A stretch of DNA of 64,000 nt from Acheta domesticus (taxonomy: Eukaryota > Arthropoda > Insecta > Orthoptera > Gryllidae): contig JAHLJT010000631.1 of the NCBI GenBank assembly GCA_031308135.1, positions 175,047,282-175,111,281 on the forward strand. Reading direction: 5' to 3'. Both the position numbers and the translations under genes were made by a program. The notes under the pieces are model-generated. The model was not told the origin of the DNA and did no database searches. It saw nothing but the letters and a program-made list of their open reading frames with translations. Of the stretch, positions 33,674 through 48,600 are shown piece by piece. How positions within the stretch are numbered: the stretch's first letter is position 1; each line of letters starts with the position of its first letter.

Positions 33674-36600
33674 CTGGAACAACATTTTGTATTGTTATTT
33701 TTCAATATGTCTATTTCTATTGAATAATACAAACAAAATATTTTTAAAGAAATTAATTATTTTCTTTTTATCTTTTTTAAACAATCATGAATTACTTCAT
33801 TTGGAAAGGAAAATGTGCAACAATAAATTGAGTAATATGCAAAGGTCTGTTATAATTTTCAACATTATCAAGTGGATTCTGGTAATTTACTGAACTCAAA
33901 ACACTGACGACATCTCAAATATCTCAGAATAAAATTATTCAAAAAAGATAAGCACTAAGGTAATACTATGAAAGGTCTCACAAAATTGAATAGTGAAACT
34001 CAAGCCAGATAACTTTACAAGCTATAGTAAACAGCAGTAATAACATCTACATAAGCAAAGTAAATAAATTATAAAAGTGAATGGTCTCAAAATTAAGAAT
34101 CTATAATGAATTGGTAAGTTAGATATGAGAAACGGAAAAAGTAGTGCTCAATTTGTTTTATTATTATATTTCATACATACATATCAAGTATTGCTTCAAA
34201 TTAGTTGATCAGAGTAGAGAAAAAATGTAAGATCTAGAAGCTGGAAATCAAACAACTACAATATTCAAAACTATTTATACAATAAAAATGTAAAAGATAA
34301 AACTTATTTTAGATATTTATTATTGAAAATATTTTTATAAATGGCAGAGAATCAAAATGTCTACATGCTCAGCATAATGAAAAGAGTTCTCTCTAGTAGA
34401 TATGACCTAAGCACTTACGTGTTTCTTGAACAGTCACCCAAATAAGAGACAGAGAGGAAGATAGAAGAACACTTAACATTTTGATATATTCCCTGCACCA
34501 TATTTCACTAATACAATTGACTAGCATTTCAAAATGTTTAAGAACAGAACATTTTTTTAAAGACTTGACAGAAATTATGTTATGTTTTTGAAAAAAGATC
34601 AATTTTAGCTAGAAAATATCTATCAAACCTAAAATATTCCTTAACTTCATGCAAATATGGGAAAAGTTGCTCACTAAAAGAGGAAGAGAAGGGTACATAA
34701 ATAAATTTCACATTGCAAGTTCCAAAATCTTTTATAAATGTATTGCTAAACTCCTTCTCACTGTCTTACTCTCTCTTGGCTCTACTGTGTTCAACCTCTG
34801 GTGGTAAACCAATCTTCTAAAATGTACAGTTACATTTGGGTCTTGATTCATAAATAATTATGAAATGAAAGTCTTTCAATTGCATTTTATTTTTCTGTAT
34901 TAATTTCAAATCATTTATAAGTATTCATAAAATTAAGGTCTTTCAGGTATTTACTACATACAGTTTTATATGAAGAGTAAGTGAAATTAAGGGCAGAGTA
35001 TTTATTTGTCACTGTCCCTTGAAGAGATTTGATCCATTATAATATCATGGTCAAAGGGGGAATGCAATACCTTGGTAGGCTTAAAGGTTTGCAAATTATT
35101 TCTGAAATAATTTCATTTGTATATTATATTGTTTTAACCATAGAGAGCTTGAGAAGTTTTCAAAAGTTAGAGGAACTGGTAGAAAAGCTATTCTCTTTTC
35201 TAGGCTCAAAATATTTTATTATTACATAACCGAAGCAAAAATGTCAAAAAAAATGGGTAAACCTTTTTCTTTCTTTTTTTTTTCTTTTTTTCTTTTTTTT
35301 CTTTTTCTCTTTTTCTTTTTTCTCCCTTTATTAAAAAAAATTTCTTTAAAATATTTTTAAAAAAGGTTTGAAGGTTTTTTGATTGTTCTTATGACTTATT
35401 TCTAAGATAGTATGTATTTCCTTTTATACATACATTTTTGGCTTCATTATTCTAACGTAATGCTTAAGAGCACGAAAACACATTTTACTGTTCTCTATAA
35501 TATAATAAAATAAAAATACATAAATCTAGAAACATTGAAGTTCCCCTTAAAATTGATTTGAGCATAAATTAGTAGTTTGCCAGAATTTCAATTTTAAAAA
35601 TGCAATGCATAAAAATGTTCATTTAAAAAGTTTGAAAATGCTCTGAGAAGAAAGAAACAACCTTTCGCTATCTATAAAAATTATAGCTAAGATATAAATA
35701 TATAATATTAATAAGAAGAGAATAATAAGATATAAATATTTTATATCTAAATATTTATTTATTTATTTTATTTTGTGCAGTGTTAGTTGAGAAATTTGTT
35801 TCATTGAAGACTAGAAAGTAGACATATAGTATGCCGAGTTTCAAGTAGTTTGTTGAGGAGAGATTTGTATTACACTTCAACTGAAATTTAAGTAGATAAT
35901 TTAAAACAAACATAATTATCATTCTACATTACCATTACTGATATCATGAGAAAATAAAGCTGTTTGTAGCATCACTTTAAGACTGGCAGAGATAGTATAG
36001 AGATAGGTGCATTTTTTTGCCAAAAAACTGTGCAAATCATAAAAATTACCACTTTAGCTGAACTAATGAGAGTTGAGACAATCAGATGAGTTTTGCTTGT
36101 CCTCTTTTCCCAGTTCCTCCATACACAACTCTGATCCACAAAAGACTTTTGTGAGGGCAAGTTGTAGGTAAATAAATACTACATTTTAACAGGAGTCAAA
36201 TCCCATAAAACTCTTCAGTTTCACCCAAACTACTACAAGGGGAACAACAGGTGGTGTAACACCATGCATACACTCACCCCCAGAAGTCACAAGAATTTAC
36301 TAAACCCCTCTGATCAGGAATGCATATTATAATACTGATATTTGCGCAACCTTATATAAACAATAATAAATAACCTTATATAAATAATAAGTAATAAATA
36401 GTGTCTAAATTTTTACATTTCCTCCAAATTGTAACAATATCCAAATTCTGCACTTCACAAGACTAAAACAAGGAAACGTTTCGCTGTGCCCTGCATCATC
36501 TCGTTTTTGTTTGATATTGTTATTTTTGTTTAATGATAAATTCTGCACTTTCTGGTACCATTAAATTCAAGATCAAACTATAATTGTTGTAGGTGAACTC

Positions 36601-39600
36601 AACAATTCTATGGAATTATGAAGATCAAAAAAGGTATAGTCCATTGCATGATCTTATTGATCTCAAAATTGGACCTTTTTCCCGTTGCCAACAATATGTG
36701 TATTTCAAGGACGAATTTCTTGATCTGTGTCAATGACACCTGTTAGTCAACAGACACATGTTGCCGGAAATTTCTTCCTAATCATCAACTTGTCTCTTCG
36801 CGCAGAGGAGCGTGGTGCGTGCGGTGAAGCGCGTGAGTAAGCGGAAGGGGTGGGCGGGCATGCGTAATTTTTGAAGGAAAGGGGAAAGGCGACCACAAAA
36901 GCTGCAGTCATTTTCGCATGACAGCTGCTCGGTGATATCATACAACTATGACAGTATAACGAAGTGGAAAGAGGCGGAAAAATCCCTTGTGTGAATGAAT
37001 GTGATAAATTCTTATGAGTAAGTGTGGAAATGAATTTTGGGACAGATGAAGAAAGAAACGAAAAGAGTTAATACAGACGAAACCCTGCAAACATTTTCTT
37101 ATATAGATTTCACACAAGATAAACGAGTTTAATTTTCAGATCTACGGGGTTGTTTCGCTCGGCTTCATTGCAGGCGCATTAGAGCAAGAGGTCATTTACC
37201 CGGTGTTCTTCTAATATATCAATACATCATAGGGACTTCAAAGAACATTCTCACCAAAAGTTCATCCACTTTTTAATGGGCTGCAACCCACTTGGTGCAG
37301 TAATATAACCAAGCGCTCCACAGAATCTCGAACTTCCTCTCAGTAAAACAGTCTCAATAAATATTTCATATCGCAAGGATATATCAATACGGAAAACGGA
37401 AAGCCTTCAGTTTTGTATTTACTACAGTAGGTACTCTTCAGAATATTCCGGGAATGAGTATGCATAAGGAAGTAACATTTTTTAAAGGAAACAGTAATCA
37501 ATGTTGTTATTTGTACTGATATGATGACGGAATAATGAGTAATGAATTGAGGAATGAGTAATTGCTTTCACTGACAGTTATTTTTGGACTAATGTTTGGA
37601 TTAAAATTTGTATTTTTTCGAAATGTCTTCAAGGTTTCTTAGTTGTAGGATAGAATATGTCTCTATAAAACTTCCAAAGAAACTATTCGGATAATGTGAA
37701 CTGGAACTGGAAACCATTGTTGTATTCTTAATTTTTTAGGACACGACGACGTATCTTTCCATAAAAAGCAAGAAGAATGTCATTTAATTTTACTCGTACA
37801 TACCCAGAGAGAAAGGTATTAGTGTATGTCAGGAAATTCTAGGTTTTGCTCCTGCATAATGTTTGAGTTCATAACACGCCAAACAGTGTCGGCTCAGGTG
37901 ACGCAGGCAGTTGTGGTGAATGTTGGCGTTGCGTGAAACTACCGGCTGATGGTTTCCTGCATACGGCTTCCATTCTTTTAGTTATGCGGATAGCAAATGC
38001 TACTTATATCACCGTTGTATAATAATCCTTTCACGGAGAACTCACGATTAAAGAGCACCCTTTTACCTTTATGGGATAGTACAATGTACAAAAACAAAGT
38101 ATAAGTAAAATCATCCGGTGTAGTCTCAAATCCAGAACTTCAATTATAAGGATGATGCTTCTTATGCTTTGATTTTGAGTGAAACGAGTCCGCCAGACTT
38201 TAGTACTGTATTGGTGCGTATGAATAACGTTTCATCCATGCCTTCTTACCTACGAAGATCGTAACTCTATCATTTTTTCTCAAATGTTATGGTACATAAG
38301 ATAAAGTAATTGAACTTATACGAGTGCAGTACAAAAAACGCAATGCCAATTTTGTTGGCAATGCTCTCGTTACAGCATTTAATACGCGATCTATGTGAAA
38401 CGCAAAGAATGCACTGCAGTAATCCTGCTTATCCGAACTGGTGTCAATGTAGCCGTAGGTTCTTTAACTCCTCACCTGCAGTTCTCGCAACCCTGCAGGA
38501 TAAAGTTTGTCAGCCATTTTGATCTGCACAGGAAAAATAGTGGCAAAGCAGGAGGGTTCATTTATGAATACGTTGCTTATTACAATTCTTTTCAATTTCT
38601 TTAATATGTTCGCGCTTCTTTTCGTAAGTAATTTTACTAGTGTTTTGAAAATTATTGATTAGTTCGCGAGTCGCGAGTGGAATTCGGTTAGACTATTTCA
38701 CGAATAAAAGTCATAAAAAGATTAAATAGAATAAGCATAATGTTAAAAATAGCGAAAAATATTTCTTGATGGATTGTTTCAGACGCTGTATTGCTTACTG
38801 CAGTTTCCGCCAAGAAAGGAATATTTCAAAAGAGTTGAACGTCATCTGCGGTAAGACGATAGGGAAAAATCCACGTGTTTAGCTATAAAGGAGAGGGGGC
38901 GTTCTAGACACTGTTTCCAAAGTTTCGGCCGTTATACTGTGACCTTCTTCAGGGCAAAATGCGTGGATCTATACTACGCACGGTTGTATGAAGAATAAGG
39001 TTTTCTTTCACCTTGTCGCTGGCTGTTCGGACGATGTGAAGAAAGGATTGGCCAATTGAGCAACGGTTTCTCTCGGCAGAGTGGGAGAAGGGGAACATCC
39101 GTGATCGAACGTCAAGGAATAACGGGAACCGTGCACCGCCGCAACGGGGGTCGCAGTAAAATAGATGTCTCCAGATCTCGGAGTTGTAGGCCGAAGTCAC
39201 CATTCAAGGTTTGGGAATGCTTGATTTCCAACGCCTTTTTACCCTCCTCGGTCTCCAGCGGTCTTGCTTTTGCCAGAAGGCGAGTGTTATAAAAAAGAAT
39301 GGCATGGCCAGTCTTCAATGCATGGAGGGCAATGGCCTATAGTTTTATATTATTATATACTTGTAATGATAAACGCGTTCCCGGAGGCGTTTATCAATGG
39401 CTTCCCCGTCTTCCCCGTCTCTTCCCCGCCGATGTAACTGTGGCCGCAGTTGCAAGGAATCTCACGCACTCTTGACATCAGAAGATATCGAATGCGATCA
39501 TTAATACGTACTACTGGTCATTAATGGACTGGTCATGGGCTTTGTAGACCTTCTTGATGCCGAAGAGATTAAATAGCTTGCCAATTTTGTCTATGATCCA

Positions 39601-42600
39601 TGGAAAAATATCCATATCGCGAAAAGCATCGGTGCTAGGTGTAGCGATGTTATCCGCAGTGCTAGATGTAGTAGCTGTCTGCCGTGCGTCCTGGTTGGCA
39701 GCATTAACACAGTACCCGTTAGCTAGAAATGTGCCCTTGAGGATCGCCATTTCACAGTCTTCCTCAGGATTCCTCATCACTCATTCTAGACGCATTGATG
39801 GCCAGAGTTGGCAACTATGACTAAGGCACGGCGTCTTCCGTACAGATAAGTATCTATTGACTCCGGGCGCGGAAGTTTGCGCTTGCAATTTAATTGACTT
39901 CTGAGACAATCTTCTTCTAATCACTTTACGCATTTTCTGGCATTTGCAGCTGCATTCGAACGTTACTTATAAATGTATGTGAAATGCTAGTTACACTCGT
40001 TTTACTTCCTTGTCAGAAATTAATAGGCGTCCGCTTTCTTCAGTTGACATCGACAGCCGAGCGATAAAAACTCCTAGTTCTATTTCATAATTATCTTCCT
40101 GTATGGAGCTTTCTTTCCAGAGTCAATGTTAAACCATATCATAGATGAATGTCGGTTCATAATAATGGGTGCAACTTCATAGATATTATAGGCAAACTAA
40201 AAGTAAATTCGCACATTTGAAATAAAAAGTGTCCCGTACCCTTTTATTATCATATATTCAGAAAAGACCTATTTTACACAATTTAATCACACAAGATGTC
40301 ATAATAAATGTGGCAAAATTCTACAGAAAGTAAGGAGTTGAAGATAATCTTTCTTTTATAATGAGCATGTGCACTGTTGGGTAAATATTTTTACTTTATC
40401 TGCCTAAAATCTGTGCAAAACGAGTTGCCTACCAATTAGTGGCAAAAATCAGAAGTGTAACTTTGTTATAAGAGATATTCCACCAAAAGTTCATTGATTG
40501 TCAAGAAGTAATCATCTTCGATCCCTCTTCATACCCAATAATTTTGTAAAATTTATTCCTAGACACCTACAGATAAGTATGACAGTCGTGTTGAGTCCAC
40601 ATTACCATTATTTTTTCCAATTTAAGTTATTTAGGGCGAATGGACCTAAAACATTAATATATGTTATATTTAACTTTTTTTTTAATTCTGTTACTTGTGT
40701 AACAACGTTCCAAGTCTTTTCTGGCGTTGAACGTGGCATTGTCAGTCATCGTACATCAAGTCAAATCAAGTCGCATTTATGTATACTTGGCTGTCGTCAG
40801 ACCCATCGAATCAGACTCATCCAGCGGCTCATCCCGGACAGCCAAGAATACAATGACTCCGGCCGCGGAAGCCTACGAACTCAAGTCGCATTTATTCCTG
40901 TAGACCAAGAGGTCAGCGCGTTTCGTATCCAGAGGCCTGCGGTGTCTCGAGCTGCTTAACTCCCGTCACTTCACCGATCGTGGTCAAGCATGTTGGCTGA
41001 AGGCGCAGGCAATGAATAAGTGAATGTAAGTGACGTACCGAGGAAGCCCGAGGAGGGCGGGTTCTTGCGGATGCGGATGGGGATGTGGCTCTGGATGAAC
41101 TCCCACAGCGCCCACAGCGAGCGCGGGTCCAGCACGTGGAAGTTGCGCTCCGGGTGCAGCTCGCGGTGCAGGAAGTACGGCGTGAACAGGTCGAAGTCTG
41201 GGTTGGCGTACCACTGCAACAGAGGCACTCGGGGCTCGTAATAAAAGGACACAAAAGGCGTTCGGTGCAAAAGGGAATCAAGTGCACATTTGGTTATTCT
41301 GAACCTACTTCATACTTAAAATAACTATCCGAAGCTCTTTCCAGAGCTTTATCGTACGAAGTATCTTCTATTATTCTGAATTTTCCAAAAGGGTGAATTT
41401 TCCCTGTAACTGACAAGCGCATACCAATGTGGAGAAGGGATCAACGTCGGACCCCAACGTATTTTTCCTCTATCTTTGTTTAGTTCTTCTATCTTTGCTT
41501 TAACCCTTAGTGATAGTTTTGATTTTCAAAGTGTATGAGATGTTTACAAACAAATTCGGAACTGTTGCCATTTGTAATCGCTTTCTATAACACACCAATA
41601 TCTTCTAAATATCCTCACTTCAATATCATTCTATACTAAAGTGAATATTGAACTAGTAGTTAAAATAGATTGTGTCCAGATGTGTCTCAGCAGAAACGAT
41701 AGCAAATACAAAAAATGTTGAAAATAACTACGCCCTTGCTATACCTCAAAAACATGAAAATAATTTAATACAAACAGAAAATAATTGTAATTAATTTCTA
41801 AATACGTGTATCCTTAGTTATTAAATACATAAAATTTTCCTTCAATTATATTGCAATTTATTGGGGTCTTCCCCCTACCACCACCAGTGGCGTTTTCCGG
41901 AAAGGCGTTGGTATGCGACCGTTAAATACAAAGTATTCTGTAAAAGAATTGTATGCCTATTTTTCTCAAGGTTGCTATTAGGAATAGATGTGCTCTGAAC
42001 ACTTCTTATATGTACTTCAATCAAAGAAATGCACATGATTTCACAGCTCTTCATTAAGGTTGTCCAAAAAAGTTGTTTGATTTTATCTCGTGAAAGACAC
42101 TAGATCAATTTTGTAAGCATTCATGCAGAGTCACGATAGCTTTCTACAGTACAGGAAAAACAAAATATAATTCCCTAGATCGGGTACCCGCCTTACGCCA
42201 ATATGGTGCTTTTTTTTACACAAATGCTTCAAACGATCTCTTGTGAAGTTTCTAGAAATCTCAAGCAGGCACGATAGCGTTAGAGGTATAGTCGTCTGCT
42301 AATGCGAATGGCGGTTCGAATACAAGTACAGGTACTTTTCTTTCTTTCTGTAAACAGTATTCTAAAAGAAACGAAAAGGCGATAGTAAAAGTTTATAAGT
42401 TACATTCTTCATTAAAACTTCTAAAATTTTGAAAATTGCAGATCTTCAAAATTGGCACCTTGAAATTTTCCTTCCGTTTTCTGAATAGTTTTTAATGAGA
42501 CGTTTGACGAATTGGTCGGGAACAAGTTGCAATATTAAATTATATTCTATTATAATACAGAAAGTTTGTGTTCTTGTATCAGTTTTAGTTATGAAAATTA

Positions 42601-45600
42601 AGTTACTAGTTAATCAGTTTAGTTATGAAAATTTGTTGTGTAATCTACGGAACTGTGCAAGAACAATAGTGTTCCGAAATGCAGACAAGATAAATTGACC
42701 AATTTCCCACGACAAAATTCTTAAATTGAATTACTCGGAGAATTCATGAAGAGTTACAATAAAACTGTAGATTATTGTAAATAAGTTTTCATAAAAACTT
42801 TTATCTTAGTTTTTAAATGAATATCTTTCGTCAAAACTAGAGGGAGTAACTACTGAAGTACTGTGTTAATTGCTGTTACAATACCTCTTCCAGTGTGGCC
42901 GAGTAGTTGCTAGGATCCCACACCAACAAGGCCACGTCTTCATATAGGGGTGAATTCAAGAAGTCAAACTCTGGTTTCGAAACTACTTGTGAATTTACTA
43001 TTCGGATGGTCGTCTTTGTTCCGACGTCATGCTCATAGTTGATGGTTGGAGCATGGTTGAAGCGCAGCACCAGATCATGCTTGTCTGTGAAAATGCGAAA
43101 CAAAAATTAGTCAAAAATAAGTTTCTTTCGTTCAATATCAATGCATATTCTATCCAAATCATCTGTCACTGTTAATACTGTATCAATAAGAGAAATGTGC
43201 AAGTTGAAAAGTTATTCCAGGTACTTCAGGGACCTGTGGTTCAGGGTATTAACTGATGTAACTGCAGTGCCTCTGACCGGGAGGCCTTAGGTTTCAGATC
43301 CGACGGTGGCAGAATTTTCGACGCTAGCTTTTCAGCTACGTCAAATTCAGTTACTGTCTGGAGGAGAATTCTAGCGGCCGGCTACTCTGATCCTTAGTTT
43401 TCCGTGGTTTCTCCGATCAATACTAGGCGAAAGCCAGAGCAGTATCTTAACAAACGGGCCACGGACCACGCGTGATCTTTCCTTCCTCTTCTTTGTCCTA
43501 TCCTAATCCCTTACTTCCACACACATTATCATGCACTACACTACCCTACAAGCAGGGAGACCGGTCGGGGGCTTAGAGCTTGTCCCGGTTGGGGCGTTGC
43601 CCCGCTGGTGAGAAATACCTGGTTGAGGAAAACCTCGCTAGCAGACGGTATGTCGGCGCCGGATCTCGCCATTCAGCACGGGAAGATTACTGCCACCTCC
43701 CGAGGAAAAAAATAGCACTACACTAACGGGACATCAGTTGACGCGCCCTGAATCACTAACAATCAATCAAATTCTTCAAGAAGTCTCGGGGAATTTGTTG
43801 GCAATATTAATAATAAATAACAATACGATGTAAAGTTGTGTAAATATGTTTGGATACAGCTTTGGAATGGAACCTTCTAATGAGTCCTCTTGTTTATTAT
43901 GTCTAATTTTTCAGTACTTTTGTGATGAATACAGCCAGGAAAATTGTATTTTTTCGACTTCTGCATTCATATCAAAATACAATGTACACAAAGGAATGTA
44001 CACAATGTAAATTGGCTCATGTTTGCCATTGCGTAGGTCTTTCATTATTATGAACCAGCAGAGGAAGGAACAGGCAAGTGTACGAGCTTTGTACACAAAG
44101 GTCGTCATCAAATAATTTTATGTAAATGCTAGAAAGTAAATCTTGGGGAAGGGGAGCAAAGGTTTCAAAAGCAATAGGGATATACATATGTAACTTATAG
44201 AGATCATGGTGGAAATAATTTACACAATGATAAAGATTGTTCTCGACCTCCTAACGAACCACATTGAACAATTATTTCTGTATGATGAAGAAGGAAGACC
44301 TCCAGAAAGTGAGGAGTGATATTTTCGATATTTCTGCTCATTCAATAAAAATATCAAAGACATTCAAATAATATCATGCAACATTATGCAATAAAATTAA
44401 TAAAGAAATACATTTTAAGCTCCATGTGTCTACTACTTTACATGTACGTTTATCCTACTGAATACAAGATTAAATATTTAGTATTTTAAAAATGAGGTTT
44501 CTGCAGTAGTTGAACAAATATTTTTTCTAAAATAATTTAATTATCACAAATGCCTATATATTAAATTTCAATAATACATCATTAACTGGTTGACAAAAAG
44601 TAATGCTTTTGGGGCTGTTTAAATTCCAAATTCCATGTTTTATTTCTTTTTAGTTGATTACTTCTCGTACGAGATTTCTTTATTCTTTCCCCGATATAAG
44701 TTGCTCAATGCTTCGAAGAAGGAAATTGGTCACCGATAAGCATAGTGTGAATTGCCTACGTATTCAAACATAATATTACGAAGTTTACTACGCAGTAGAT
44801 TACTACTCAGAGCTACTGCTTAGAACTAACATATTATCATTGTATTGTGCATATATTTCCTTGCACAATTTTTCAACGTTCAAGAAAATACAACTCGCTA
44901 CAAAATACAATACCCGTTCTAAAATTCCAAAGTAAACTCAAGGATATGAACTTTATTTCTGAACATTACAAAAGAATTCTATTTCATCGGACTTCTATAT
45001 TTTCTCAAAGTATTTCTTCATTCATAAACATAAGATTTTGTGACATCCTTATCGATGTACATTACGTATTACATCATCACTTCATTTTCTTAAGGAATCA
45101 CGTTGATTTTTGTCTCTCGAGTGAAAGACAAAATTGGTATTTCTTTTCATTATTAGAGCTGTTATTATCTCTCGATCTTTCCCAAATTTGAAACTTTTTA
45201 TTTTTATTTGTATGAACCCACATGTTTTAATTAACGCTATTTTCAAACTACTTCTTCAGATACACGTAATATAAATGTCTGAGAACAAATGAGTGTGGTT
45301 GCAACTAGAGAACGGATATTGCTGAACATGCTGAATGAATCAAACAAGTGGAAAAGGAAAACAATGGGGATTAATCAACTAGGAAGTGATTTTGAATGCA
45401 ATTCTAATATTAAAATACATGTAAGGGCTTTTCTCAACAGAAAGTTATGTAATGCTGCGCGAAAAAACGACGGATTTTCGGGAGAAAATTTCGGACCCTG
45501 ATAACGAAAAAGTGAATAAAACTATTTGCTAAATTAAGAAAAAATCCCCTAAAACGTGGTGTAGTTAAAATAAGTTTCGTGATACAAGAAAACTAATTGA

Positions 45601-48600
45601 AAGCCAAATGTCCGTTCGTCTGTCCGTCTGTGCGCCTAAACCATACGTAAGATTCTTTTTCAAATTAAGGAAACCCCTGTCAATCTGTCTCGAGTCTAAT
45701 TTGACATTTTGAAAAAGATCCATCAAAATTTGGGGATACTCTATATTTATCAAAAATTTACTTCATCAAAAACGGCTCCAAATTTTTTATTTAAATTTCT
45801 TGTAAGAATAAAGTAAAATACACTTTTTAAGGTGGCATACGTCTGACTTTCACAGTTTACTCTGAATTTTCGAAAATTGCAAAAGTTTGAATTTTATTCG
45901 GCGTCTTTCTCCAACTACAAAATTGAAGACAGATTTATTCTTCAAATAAAATTTGTTCTCCATGGTAAGTTCTTTCATTAACGTCATGTACATGTTTTTG
46001 AAAATTTTAGTAGTTTTCGCGCAATATTGCGTGTGCGTGTGCAAGTAAAAAAATACAAAAACTAGATTTTCTCGAAAACGTCTCCAAATTTTTGCTTTAA
46101 ACTTTTGGTAGTGATATGGCCTAATGTACTCTATGCGATGGCATAATCGTCATGTAGCTCGATTCTTTTGTTTTTCAAAAGTTACAAAAATTATTTTTTT
46201 TACTTGTCTCACATGTCGTTAATATTTACATTAGCGGCGATTTGTTCACACGATCACCGAAAAAACCAATTGAAAGCAAAATGTCCGTCCGTCTGTCTGT
46301 CTGTCCGTTCGTCCGTCTGTCTGTGAACACAATTAGCGCCTAAACCATACGTAGGATTTTTTTCAAATTGAACAAGCCCCATGTCGATCTGACTCGAATC
46401 AAAGCTTTGAGATTTTGAAAAAGATTCTTCAAAATTCTTCAAAATTTACTTGAAGACCCCCCACATATTCAAAATTTTCTCAAAACCGGCTTCTACGTGT
46501 ATTTTACTCAATCCTTTTAAGAAATTTAAAGAAACAAATGCACATTTTAATATGACTTAAAGTTCATTTGGGGTATTTTTTTGTTTTATCAAAAATTACA
46601 CAAATGTAATTTGTTTGAAAGATCTCTCACACCGTTAATAAGCACACTTCTTGCAATTTGTTAACACTATTGTATTTGTAAGTTTAAGTACTTCAAATGA
46701 CATTTAGTGAAGTTTTTCGAAAACTCAAAAATGTTCTGTGAAAAAGAGCTTCAAATTTGGAAAATGCAGTAGAGCTTAAGCGCCTTTTTCTTAAAAACAA
46801 TTCCAAATTTTTCAAAGAAAATTGTTATTTTGGACGAGGTTTCACTGTTTTTTTAATATTTTTATAATGTTTCTGTTCTTCTATTAGTACACTGAAAAAT
46901 TAAGTAAATGTCAAAAAATGTACTTTGGGTGGTGATAGATGGCAGCTGGCAAGAGTGTGTTGCAAGTGTGAATAGCTATCTGAGGCCAATAGAAATAGAA
47001 AACTAATTCGGGAAAGTCTGTGCCATATGTAGCCCCACTAGTTTATTTTTAATTTGATGGATCACATGCGAAGTTGATTTCATGTAGTAATGTAGTAAAT
47101 TTCAATGTAAATACAACAGAAAATCACAAGAAATTTTATAAAATATTATGTTGATTTGATAACGATTGTATTGTAACACCCCGCCCCCCGTACACACGAC
47201 CACTCATCGGTGTCGGCGGTGTTAATCTCTCTCAGGGCGTGACCCGACTCACCTGTGGATTCCCGTCTGCTGCAGGTTGCCTCATGTGCTCGGCTGGAAT
47301 CTATTTAGGACGCATGCGTGACTGGGCATATTCATGCACTACACAGTAAAACGCTCTTTCATGATTTCTGATTTTAATTCAAAGCAATAAATAATCGGGT
47401 GAAGCCCCCTACAGTTCTTAATACTATCTTAACCTAACTTATAACTAGCTTAACTTAACAGTCCAACCCTTCCGGGTCATCGCACGGGCGCTCCGTTCCT
47501 CCGGGCGTCGGCATCGGCCCGGGTGTCGGGCGGCAGGGCAACGGCGCTCCCCCCGTTTCCTGGGCCGGACGGGCAGCTGGTGGCCGCGGCGGCGGTGTCG
47601 CGGCACGCGAGCAGGCGTGCGCGGCAGGCGCAGTGCTGCACGCGGGCGGCGTACGCGACAGCGCAGCGGCGGCGGCGCGGCGCGTGGGCTGGCGCGGCGG
47701 CGACGACGGCGTGGCGGCGGCTGCGCGCGGGCGGGCGCGCGCGGCAGGCATTGACTGCGGCGGCGGCGGCCAGGAATCGCCACACCAAAGCGTCTTTTAG
47801 TGGCGGCCGGCCCTCAGGCCGCGTCCGAAAGCTTCTTCGTTCATTCGAGTATCGGCACTCACACGGTGTTCCGCCTCTCCCTTCGGCGGCACCTGAGCGG
47901 GCGGTGAGGTGGCGACGATGCGTTGCCGGCGGCGATCTAGCGTCTCGCGGCGGTCGTTGCCATCGGACCCAACACCTCGGTCGTCGCTTACATCGGAAGG
48001 TAACACTCGCGGCCGTCGATCGTATCGGAATGGCCGAGTCTCGCGTTCGCAGCAACCTCCCTTGCTCGCGAGATCACATGTCTCACCCCCGCCTAGTGTT
48101 CGACTATTGGCGCAGCCAAACCGCGTGATGCGCGCCGTCCAATTGCCATGGGTCCATCGACGGTTGGAACCCGATTTCGAGTGGGCGTTCACGTCACCAC
48201 GATTTCCGAGAAGACGCTGGGTGCTCTGACGCAGCGCTCGGAAATACCAGAGGTGTGGCAAACGGTCTTTGAACAAAGGGAGGCGCTCCCCCCGACGGCT
48301 GGCGGCGACCCTTCGCGCACTCAGGTAGCGGAGAAACGCACATTTTCAGCCAGCTAAGTTTTCCCGGACTCCCTGTTATATAAAAAAATTCATCTCGCAC
48401 ACGCCGAAATTAGTTCGTGTGCGACCGTCCCATTACATTCACCCCCTCCACCGCCTAGCTGTGAAATCGGAGAGAAAAGATGATTTCATGGCTCAACAGA
48501 AAACTAATGGCGACGGGAGCAAACGGAATAATTTAACAAAAAAAACCCTAATCAAAATATAGACGAAATACGCACTAAAACTACAAATAATAGAACAAAG

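Noticed and set aside
40913..41287. Other frames over the SiaT exon at 41039
   Set aside because: Only one minus-strand frame continues the sialyltransferase sequence with correct splice phases.
45565..46442. Minus frames with TDRRTDRQTD-like repeats, similar to one at 60483
   Set aside because: The similarity is explained by the shared CTGTCCGTC DNA repeat of family Q and not by a conserved protein.
47445..48357. Several 100-200-codon frames on both strands in the LTR, repeated at 52731-53643
   Set aside because: They arise from GC-rich LTR DNA, are Arg/Ala-rich in every frame and are not part of gag or pol.
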